From JBOHRN01 sp050732775 (GTDB lineage Bacteria > Gemmatimonadota > Gemmatimonadetes > Longimicrobiales > Longimicrobiaceae), in assembly GCA_050732775.1 (NCBI GenBank), contig JBOHRN010000025.1, forward strand, positions 17,854 through 81,853: 64,000 nucleotides of DNA. The letters are read 5' to 3'. Shown piece by piece: positions 57,792-64,000 of the stretch; position 1 is the stretch's first letter, and every line of letters begins with the position of its first letter. The position numbers and the translations under genes are program-made. Below the pieces are notes generated by a model that had not been told where the DNA came from, did no database searches, and saw only the letters and a program-made list of their open reading frames with translations.

Positions 57792-60215
57792 TTACTCGCC
57801 GTAAGGGACCCAGATATTCTTCACCTGGGTGGCGTGGCGGAGAAACTCCGGCCCCTCGCCCTGAAGCGGATCTAGCCAGTCGCGGCGGCGCCCGTGATTC
57901 ACCCAGCTCCGCTTCATATTCCCGGCCGATAACTTCTCCACCTCCCTGCTCCCCTCCCGGGTGCCGAAGTACCAGACCCCGTCTACGTCGTCGTGGGCTG
58001 CGAGCACAGCCGCCAGTTCGTCAGGTCTGCCGGTCACCACATTGACCACCCCCGCGGGTAGGTCAGAGGTCTCCAGTACCTGGTACAGGTCGGTGGCGGC
58101 CAGGGGATGGCGCCCGGCGGGCACCGCCACCACGGTGTTTCCGAGCGCCACCGGCGGTATCACCGTGGAGATAAAGCCGAGCAGCGGGAGCTCGTCCGGG
58201 CATAGCACCCCGAGCACTCCTACCGGCTCGGGCATGGCGAGGGTCACGTTGCGGAACGGCGTGTGGTGAACGGCGCCGTCCCACTTGTCGGCCCAACCCG
58301 CGTAGCCGTAGAGCCGCCGGATGGCCAGCTCCACCTCCCGCACCGCGGCTTTCTTCTTGGCGCCGGTCATGGCGGCGATTCGCTCCGCGAACTCACCCGC
58401 CCTGGCCGCCAAATTTTCCGCCAGGTAGTAGAGCAGCTGGGCGCGGTGGTGGGCAGTAGCCGTGGCCCAAACCAGCTGCGCTTGGTGGGCTTCCTCCACG
58501 GCGTCGCGGACGTCCTTGCGGTTACCCAAACCGGCCTCGCCGACCAGGCGGCCTTTAGGGTCGAGCACGGAGTACGAGTAACCCTGGTCGGGGCGGAGCT
58601 GTTTGCCGCCCAGATAGAGCTTGGCGGTGCGGTCGATGGGGGGCAGGCCGCCGGTTCCCTTGCCATTTTTCTCGCCACCCAAGGGGTCTGGGGCCGGTTC
58701 AACTCCCCTCTTTTCGTCCTCCGGCCCCCGATCCTCGTGGTCCCCCTCCCAGACGGGCCTCAAGTACTCCCACACCCCCTCCCTCCCCCCCTCCCTACCG
58801 AAACCGCTCTCCCGGTAGCCGCCGAAACCGGAGCTGGCGTCGAAGAGGTTGGTGCAGTTTACCCACACGGTGCCCGCCTTGAGCTTCGGCGAGGTGTCGA
58901 GGGCTAGGTTTACGCTCTCGGTCCAGACGCTGGCGGCGAGCCCGTAGCGGCTATTGTTGGCCAGCTCGACCGCCTCGGCCGGGGTCCTGAAGGTCATCAT
59001 CACCACCACCGGCCCGAAAATCTCTTCCTGCGCGATGGTGGCCGCTGGCGCTACCCTGGTGAACAGCGTGGGCGGGTAGAACAGCCCTTCGGCCGGGCAG
59101 CTCCAAGACGGCTGCCAAAGGCTGGCTCCTTCTTGCTCGCCTTGGCTCACCATCCGCTCGATCTTGTCGAGCTGCTGGGGCGAGTTGATGGCCCCGATAT
59201 CGATTCCCTTGTCCAGCGGATCCCCGATACGCAGGGTCTCCATGCGCGCACGCAGCTTTGCGACCAACTGCTCCTCCACGCTCTCCTGGACCAGTATGCG
59301 AGACCCGGCGCAGCACACCTGCCCCTGGTTGAACCAGATAGCGTCTACCACTCCCTCTACCACGCTGTCCAGGTCGGCGTCGTCAAAGACCAGGAAGGGA
59401 GACTTTCCGCCCAACTCCAGGGAGAGCTTCTTGCCCGTGCCCGCGGTGGCCACGCGGATCTTGCGTCCCACCTCAGTGGAGCCGGTGAAGGCGATCTTGT
59501 CCACGTCCGGGTGGCGGACGATCAGTTCGCCGGTTCGGCCGTCGCCGGTGATAATGTTTACCACCCCGGCCGGCAGGCCCGCCCGTTCGCAAAGTTCTGC
59601 GAAAAGGAGCGCGGTGAGGGGCGTGAACTCGGCCGGTTTGAGCACCACCGTGTTGCCGGCGGCGAGGGCAGGCGCGACCTTCCACGCCAGCATCAGGAGG
59701 GGGAAGTTCCAGGGGATGATCTGCCCCGCCACCCCCACCGGCTGGTAGCCGGGGAACTCACTCTCCAGCAGTTGGGCCCAACCCGCGTGATGGTAAAAGT
59801 GGCGGGCCACCAGCGGGGTGTCGATGTCTCGCGACTCCCGGATCGGTTTGCCGTTGTCGAGCGACTCGAGCACCGCGAAGAGCCGCGAGTGCTTCTGAAC
59901 CTGCCGGGCCAGGGCGTACAGGTGGCGGGCGCGGACGTGACCGTCGGACTCGCTCCACCGCCCGAACGCCTCGCGGGCGGCGTGCACCGCCCGCCCCACG
60001 TCGCCCTCTCCGGCTTGGGAAATCTGGGCGATCACCTCTCCCGTGGCCGGATTCACACTCTCAAACGACTCTCCCTGCTCGGGCCCTAGCCATTCGCCGC
60101 CGATGAAAAGACCGAAGCTCCGGCCGTGCCCGTCGAGCCACGCCTCGGCGACCAAGCGGCTCTCGGGGGCTGGGCCGTACTCCAGGGTCTCGAAAATTTC
60201 GGCGACTTTGCTCAT
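57792..60215 (-). CDS. ALDH16-type double aldehyde dehydrogenase
   Basis: 807 aa with two ALDH modules. Module 1 (about 20-500) is complete. It has IPWNFPLLMLAWKVAPALAAGNTVVLKPAE, FTGSTEVGRKI, Glu267 in SLELGGKSP and catalytic Cys301 in QGQVCCAGSR. Module 2 (about 530-800) keeps the nucleotide-binding part and then stops before the usual Cys, a hallmark of the ALDH16 family, where the second copy is structural. Bacterial ALDH16 enzymes oxidise short aldehydes. It is preceded 4 bp upstream by deoC, so acetaldehyde made by DeoC is a likely substrate. No signal peptide. Confidence 0.9.
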   Translation of the reverse strand: MSKVAEIFETLEYGPAPESRLVAEAWLDGHGRSFGLFIGGEWLGPEQGESFESVNPATGEVIAQISQAGEGDVGRAVHAAREAFGRWSESDGHVRARHLYALARQVQKHSRLFAVLESLDNGKPIRESRDIDTPLVARHFYHHAGWAQLLESEFPGYQPVGVAGQIIPWNFPLLMLAWKVAPALAAGNTVVLKPAEFTPLTALLFAELCERAGLPAGVVNIITGDGRTGELIVRHPDVDKIAFTGSTEVGRKIRVATAGTGKKLSLELGGKSPFLVFDDADLDSVVEGVVDAIWFNQGQVCCAGSRILVQESVEEQLVAKLRARMETLRIGDPLDKGIDIGAINSPQQLDKIERMVSQGEQEGASLWQPSWSCPAEGLFYPPTLFTRVAPAATIAQEEIFGPVVVMMTFRTPAEAVELANNSRYGLAASVWTESVNLALDTSPKLKAGTVWVNCTNLFDASSGFGGYRESGFGREGGREGVWEYLRPVWEGDHEDRGPEDEKRGVEPAPDPLGGEKNGKGTGGLPPIDRTAKLYLGGKQLRPDQGYSYSVLDPKGRLVGEAGLGNRKDVRDAVEEAHQAQLVWATATAHHRAQLLYYLAENLAARAGEFAERIAAMTGAKKKAAVREVELAIRRLYGYAGWADKWDGAVHHTPFRNVTLAMPEPVGVLGVLCPDELPLLGFISTVIPPVALGNTVVAVPAGRHPLAATDLYQVLETSDLPAGVVNVVTGRPDELAAVLAAHDDVDGVWYFGTREGSREVEKLSAGNMKRSWVNHGRRRDWLDPLQGEGPEFLRHATQVKNIWVPYGE

Positions 60216-60219
60216 GGCT

Positions 60220-61221
60220 TCACCCCATGGGGTGACGGTGAGCCGCCGAGTATCGTCCGGTGGCGTGGTGCTCGAGCTGGCGCTCGAGGTCGGTGAGCAG
60301 GGAGCTGGCGCCCAGGCGAAAGAGTCCCGGCCGGGTCCAGTCGTCTCCCAGCTCCTCCTTCATGAGAACCAGCCAATCGAGGGCCTGTCGGGCGGCGCCG
60401 AGGCCGCCCGCGGCCTTGAGCCCGACGCTGTGACCGGTCCACTCGCGGTACCCCCGGATCGCCCGCGCCATCACCAGTCCCACCGGCAAGGTGGCGTTTA
60501 CCTCCTCCTTACCGGTGGAGGTCTTGATGAAGTCGGTCCCGGCCATCATGCACAGCCAACTGGCCCGCGCTACGTTCCGCAGGGTGGCGAGGTCGCCGGT
60601 GGCCAGGATAGTCTTCATGTGGGCTTTTCCGCACGCCTCCCGAAAAGCCCGTACCTCGTCGTAGAGCTCCTCCCACCTCGCGGTGAGCACGTGGGAGCGG
60701 GTGATGACCACGTCGATCTCCCGGGCTCCCGCCGCGACCGAGGCGCGGACTTCGGCGAGTCGTTGGGTGAGGGGCGAGAGCCCGGCCGGGAAGCCGGTGG
60801 AGACCGCGGCTACCGGGATCGGCGAGCCGCGTAGCGCGTCGACCGCGGTCTCTACCAGTTGGTGGTACACGCACACCGCCGCTACCCGGATGGGGAGCTC
60901 CCCAGCGCCGAGATCTTCCAGCAGGTCGCGCCGAACGGGCCGGGCGGCCTTGGCGCAAAGCCGCCGCACCGCGCCGGGAGTGTCGTCTCCCGACAGGGTG
61001 GTGAGGTCGAGGCAGGTGAGCGCCCGCAGCAGCCACGCCGCCTGCCACTCCCGCTTGACCGAGCGGCGCTTGCCCAGAGTGGCCGCGCGGCGCTCGACTG
61101 CGCTGCGGTTGACACGCACCTCACGCACCCGGTCTAGCTCCAGTTCGGTACCGGGGTTGCGGAGCGGCTCGTCGCCGCCGGGCGAGAGAGAGAGCAGAGG
61201 GCGCCCTGTCTGTGTCTGCAT
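60220..61221 (-). CDS. deoC: Deoxyribose-phosphate aldolase DeoC
   Basis: DeoC splits deoxyribose-5-phosphate to acetaldehyde and glyceraldehyde-3-phosphate in nucleoside catabolism. The Schiff-base lysine is Lys233 in GTDFIKTSTGK, and the second catalytic lysine Lys269 in HSVGLKAAGGL. Also ALTCLDLTTLSGDDT, ICVYHQLVETAVDAL-like and EIDVVITRSHVLTARWEELYDEV. At 333 aa it has a long N-terminus (about 55 residues) before the barrel. The ATG lies about 10 nt downstream of a perfect palindrome, probably its operator. ALDH16 follows 4 bp later. Confidence 0.92.
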   Translation of the reverse strand: MQTQTGRPLLSLSPGGDEPLRNPGTELELDRVREVRVNRSAVERRAATLGKRRSVKREWQAAWLLRALTCLDLTTLSGDDTPGAVRRLCAKAARPVRRDLLEDLGAGELPIRVAAVCVYHQLVETAVDALRGSPIPVAAVSTGFPAGLSPLTQRLAEVRASVAAGAREIDVVITRSHVLTARWEELYDEVRAFREACGKAHMKTILATGDLATLRNVARASWLCMMAGTDFIKTSTGKEEVNATLPVGLVMARAIRGYREWTGHSVGLKAAGGLGAARQALDWLVLMKEELGDDWTRPGLFRLGASSLLTDLERQLEHHATGRYSAAHRHPMG

Positions 61222-61230
61222 GACGGTAGC

Positions 61231-61247
61231 GCGGGTAATCTACCCGC
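61231..61247 (-). promoter_or_regulatory. Palindromic operator upstream of deoC
   Basis: A perfect 7-bp inverted repeat GCGGGTA / TACCCGC with a 3-bp centre lies 10-26 nt before the deoC ATG. On the minus strand its centre reads TAGATT, a -10-like hexamer. This suits repression by a DeoR-, GntR- or LacI-type regulator responding to deoxynucleosides. The regulator is not in the window. Confidence 0.5.
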
Positions 61248-61315
61248 AAGGTAAAAACTTTCCGGCTGGGAGCAAGCCCGGCGTCTACCCCGGACTTTTA
61301 CCGGGTCTTCCTTTT

Positions 61316-63046
61316 TTAGCGGATGCGGATGATAGAGACCCGAAGCTTCTCGGGCGGAGCGCCCTCGCCCGACCTCGCTCTCAGGAGGGCTCGTCCGTCC
61401 GGCGCGACGCCGAAGCGGATGAAAGCAGCGCCGCCGCCGTGCAGAGAAAGCTCGAGCGCCTGATCCGGACCGGGGGTCAGGACCTCGAGCGGGAACTCCT
61501 CGGGCTCGTTCAGGGCCGGCAGGACGTCGCGGAAGTGCCAACTCGGCTGCCGGTACAGGGGCGACTCCAGACCGCCCACGGCGTCGTCGGTGTAAACCGA
61601 TACGGTCCACGTCTGCATCAGGTCGATGGCGTCTTCTCCCAACACCCGCTCCAGGTTGGCCACCCCGGAGGTGGTGGAGTTGACCAGTTCGAAGAAGAAC
61701 TGACTGTCGTCATCGGCGCGGTGGTCGGCCAGGTAGCGGAGGAAAGCCCAGGTGGCGCCGCGGGTGGGGAGCTCGCTGTCGCCGGCGTCCTTGCCCAGCA
61801 AGGACTCCTCCTCCGGCTCTTCCAGGTAAGTGCTGTAGCGGACGAGGTTCTGCACCTGATAGCTGTTGACCGCGTTCAGGACCGCGTCGCCCGTGGTGGT
61901 GAGGGTGGCGAGGTCGATGTTCTGATTGGGGCCGAGCCCCGATGCCCGGTAGAAGACCAACTCCTCCGCGATGTGGCTGAGCCCCTCGTTCAGCCAGACC
62001 TCCTCGAAGTCACCGGCGTCGTTGACGTAGAGCCGCCGCGAGGAGTTGATCAGGTGCTGGAACTCGTGGGCAATTGTCCCCTGCGTTATACGGAGGATGA
62101 AGTCGCGCGTAAAAGCGTTACCGAACTCCGCGTCGGGATCGGCCACCAGCATGTAGAACATTTCGGCTTCGTTGCTCGTCGGGCAGGCACCCAGGCGGGG
62201 ATCCGAGTCATCGGCGGGAAAAAGATCGCGGGCGAAAAAGAAGCCGGCCACGAAGGAGCCGGAGTTGGGAGGTGTGAGCGAGTTGACCGCCGGGGTGTAG
62301 AAGATGATGGCCCGGTCGTTATCGTCGATGTCGGTGGGTACACCGAAGTTTTCGATGTTTACCGGATAGGAGAGGGTGTCGAAGGTGACGCCGATGGAGC
62401 GGTACTCCTCTTGGGTGAGACCGTTACCGGGAGCGGTCGTGTCTTCTACCACGATGGCGTGTTCGGTCACCGCCATTACCCGCGCCGTGCGAATGTCCGG
62501 GTTGTCGCACGCATCCAAGCTGGCGTTCAGTTCGATCAGCTCGCCTTCTTGGGGAGGCGCGGCGGCTACCGTCCGGTCCTGGAGTGGCGCCCGGTTACGG
62601 AGCGCGCGGGGAGCGGGGCCGATGAGGGGTTCCAGTTCAAGCAGCTCAGTCTCCCGGAGCCAGCGGTGAAAGCTGGCGTCTTGACGCACGCTAGCGGCCA
62701 CCGCTGGCTGCAACCAGCGGCCCCCCGGTGCGAGCGCAGGGTTCGGGGGTCCGGTGGGAGCTTGGACGCCGGTACCGGTGATGTCCACGGCGATGGTGAC
62801 TGCACCTGCGTCGTTGGAGTTGAACGGTACGTAAAGGTACTCGGCGCCGTCGCTTCCCCCCGAGAGTTGCAGGGTCCTGAGGAGCGCTCCCTCGAACAGG
62901 GCTACCTCTCCTGGAGCCAGCTCCAGAGGGTCGCTGAGCAGCGCGAATACCGAGGCGTCGGTCTCGGGCGAGGTGCCGCTGTCGGCGCAGCCGGTGGCGA
63001 ATGGCGTCGCCAGCAGGAAGATCAGGGCCAAGTGCCGGATTGTCAT
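61316..63046 (-). CDS. M30-like zinc metallopeptidase lipoprotein
   Basis: Lipoprotein signal ending FATGC (Cys20). The zinc motif is GTIAHEFQHLINSS with EVWLNEGLSHIAEELVFY as the downstream glutamate block, a pattern seen in hyicolysin-like M30 peptidases. A beta-rich N-terminal region (about 40-200) and a C-terminal domain (about 440-576) flank it. 576 aa. It starts 3 bp after the stop of the upstream outer-membrane barrel gene, so the barrel and peptidase probably work together at the surface. Substrate unknown. Confidence 0.75.
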   Translation of the reverse strand: MTIRHLALIFLLATPFATGCADSGTSPETDASVFALLSDPLELAPGEVALFEGALLRTLQLSGGSDGAEYLYVPFNSNDAGAVTIAVDITGTGVQAPTGPPNPALAPGGRWLQPAVAASVRQDASFHRWLRETELLELEPLIGPAPRALRNRAPLQDRTVAAAPPQEGELIELNASLDACDNPDIRTARVMAVTEHAIVVEDTTAPGNGLTQEEYRSIGVTFDTLSYPVNIENFGVPTDIDDNDRAIIFYTPAVNSLTPPNSGSFVAGFFFARDLFPADDSDPRLGACPTSNEAEMFYMLVADPDAEFGNAFTRDFILRITQGTIAHEFQHLINSSRRLYVNDAGDFEEVWLNEGLSHIAEELVFYRASGLGPNQNIDLATLTTTGDAVLNAVNSYQVQNLVRYSTYLEEPEEESLLGKDAGDSELPTRGATWAFLRYLADHRADDDSQFFFELVNSTTSGVANLERVLGEDAIDLMQTWTVSVYTDDAVGGLESPLYRQPSWHFRDVLPALNEPEEFPLEVLTPGPDQALELSLHGGGAAFIRFGVAPDGRALLRARSGEGAPPEKLRVSIIRIR

Positions 63047-63049
63047 CTT

Positions 63050-63673
63050 TCAGAAGGTAAAGGACACGCCTAAATCGGCGCTCAGGTACGATACCGCCAC
63101 CGTGCGCGACGGGTCGGTGGCGCCTACTTCGAGGTCGAATTTGGCCGAGTAGGCCCGGTAGCCCAAGCTCGGGCTGACCCGTAGCGCCTCCAGAGCTGGA
63201 ATCGGGTAGTTTAGCCCCACCCTTCCCTCAAAGCCCGTGCCCCGTTCCGAGGAGCTGGACTCGCCCTCCTGCGAGAAGGTGAGGGTGTGGAAGATCGCCC
63301 CCGCCCGCAGCCAGGGCGAGATTCCCGCCAGCAAAGGCCCGAACTCGGCCCCGGCTCCGGCTCCGAAGCCCGCATCGACCACGTCGCCATCCAGCTCGAA
63401 GGTAGAGCACTCGCTGCAGCCGAACCCAGTCCAGTTGTACCCCCCGTACACCAGGAACCGTTCCGCAAAGTGGAGCGCCAGTCCGCCTGATAAGGCGGGT
63501 CCGGCCTCCACCTGGAGGTCGGCGTCCGTTTCCTCGACTGCGAAGTCACCGGGAGGAATCCCCGCCCCCCCCCGCAGCTCCAGCGAGAGCGGGAGTCCGG
63601 GAACTAGTTGCGCGGCCGAGGGAAGGGCCAGTAAGAACTGAAAAGCGGCGGCGGCCGCGAGCGAGCGTCTCAT
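63050..63673 (-). CDS. Outer-membrane beta-barrel protein, OmpA-like fold, unknown function
   Basis: 207 aa. A signal peptide (AAAAAFQFLLALPSAAQ) precedes alternating strands with aromatic girdles (LSLELRGGAGIPPGDFAV, HFAERFLVYGGYNWTGFG, APWLRAGAIFHTLTF). The protein ends ADLGVSFTF, an aromatic-terminated outer-membrane sorting signal. A cysteine pair (FGCSECSTF) is unusual. The ATG at 63673 is 34 nt after the -10 of a good promoter. A metallopeptidase lipoprotein follows, so the pair may form a surface complex. Confidence 0.78.
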   Translation of the reverse strand: MRRSLAAAAAFQFLLALPSAAQLVPGLPLSLELRGGAGIPPGDFAVEETDADLQVEAGPALSGGLALHFAERFLVYGGYNWTGFGCSECSTFELDGDVVDAGFGAGAGAEFGPLLAGISPWLRAGAIFHTLTFSQEGESSSSERGTGFEGRVGLNYPIPALEALRVSPSLGYRAYSAKFDLEVGATDPSRTVAVSYLSADLGVSFTF

Positions 63674-63706
63674 AACGGTCGGATCAGGGTGAGCGAAAAG
63701 GATGGC

Positions 63707-63736
63707 AAGATAAGGCCGAGGAGTCGGGGACGCCAA
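63707..63736 (-). promoter_or_regulatory. Promoter of the barrel/metallopeptidase operon
   Basis: On the minus strand TTGGCG (63736-63731), 18-bp spacer, TATCTT (63712-63707). It gives a leader of about 27 nt. It matches the ferredoxin promoter in form. Confidence 0.5.
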
Positions 63737-63798
63737 GGGCGCTTGTGAAGCGGGCGAAGCTGATAGGAGATGGGGAAGCTGGCGACGCAGGGGTAAAG

Positions 63799-64000
63799 TT
63801 AGCCGGGACACTCCCGCGCCGCCTGAATCATGCCGTAACCGGCTCCCGCGATTGCAAAACCGACAACTAGACGAGTGCGAAGGTATTGGATGGGTTCGCT
63901 GTTTCCGGCACCCGATACCGCCTGCGCGAGGACCGACAGAAGCCATCCGCCAAGGGCGCCGCCGAGCGCTCCACCCCCCGCGCCGATCAACAGCCGTGTG
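63799..64000 (-). CDS. Small glycine-zipper-like protein, possibly partial
   Basis: A minus-strand frame entering from beyond the right edge encodes GAGGGALGGALGGWLLSVLAQAVSGAG followed by TRLVVGFAIAGAGYGMIQAARECPG. These are two hydrophobic Gly/Ala-rich helices of the glycine-zipper kind. The TTG at 63990 is not supported by a clear ribosome site, and the frame is open to the window edge, so the start may be outside. Function unknown. Confidence 0.45.
   Translation of the reverse strand, partial: TRLLIGAGGGALGGALGGWLLSVLAQAVSGAGNSEPIQYLRTRLVVGFAIAGAGYGMIQAARECPG

Noticed and set aside
61270..61315. T-rich hairpin (CCCGG-loop-CCGGG then TTTTTT) as a plus-strand terminator
   Set aside because: The stem is only 5 bp and no plus-strand gene precedes it; genes on both sides are on the minus strand.
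1..64000. CRISPR arrays, tRNA, rRNA, insertion sequences, prophage or attachment sites
   Set aside because: No direct-repeat arrays, cloverleaf-like intergenic sequence, transposase, integrase or phage gene was seen; intergenic gaps are too short for most of these.

Overview
The window is high-GC, densely coded DNA from a Gram-negative (diderm) bacterium. It has outer-membrane receptors, TonB/ExbBD, many lipoproteins and class A penicillin-binding proteins. The gene families point to Gemmatimonadota or a close relative: a DUF5916/CBM9-type surface beta-barrel, HmuY-type lipoproteins, AMIN-like and cupredoxin lipoproteins, and a Rho gene coupled to a CbiX-DR2241 fusion. The phylum is inferred from gene content only. 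No rRNA, tRNA, CRISPR array, transposase or prophage gene was seen, and no gap between genes exceeds about 300 bp.

0-9 kb: the end of a dipeptide/oligopeptide ABC importer operon (permease tail, two ATPases), a solitary TolQ/ExbB-like protein closed by a textbook terminator, a large TPR lytic transglycosylase overlapping a polyprenol-kinase-like gene, a cupredoxin lipoprotein/DCC-thioredoxin-fold pair, and a MATE exporter. 9-19 kb: a DUF5916 surface protein, two tandem class A PBPs, then a TonB-ExbB-ExbD-ExbD energising operon that runs into a gutted mscL remnant. 19-25 kb: a SelD-associated-type flavin dehydrogenase diverges from a cupredoxin lipoprotein. It is followed by the most interesting locus, a strong promoter overlapped by a near-perfect Fur-box palindrome driving a two-domain HmuY-like lipoprotein, a heme-type TonB-dependent receptor and an exported class II chelatase-like protein.

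25-34 kb: a secreted lipoprotein nuclease with a PKD domain, free methionine-R-sulfoxide reductase, a small lytic transglycosylase, a YdbS/YdbT-like PH pair, and an FdhF/YdeP-type molybdo-enzyme with its FdhD sulfurtransferase and an AMIN-like lipoprotein. 34-47 kb: a serine hydrolase, DedA, two amino-acid/dicarboxylate transporters, MscS, an M1 peptidase, DUF3293, a protein kinase with a DFD motif, a thioredoxin-reductase-like flavoprotein, an M28 peptidase, and an AI-2E-family permease.

47-64 kb: CsbD, a lone receiver, a tiny membrane protein, a 7Fe-type ferredoxin, and a tightly coupled rho / unknown / CbiX-DR2241 / alpha-beta hydrolase operon. These are followed by a divergent histidine kinase/DapA-like/enoyl-CoA hydratase run, an ECF sigma/anti-sigma pair, OsmC, a deoC-ALDH16 pair behind a palindrome (deoxynucleoside catabolism), and an outer-membrane barrel plus a metallopeptidase lipoprotein. 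Promoters that can be read resemble a sigma70 consensus (TTGACA or TTGGCG, 17-18 bp, TATNNT).
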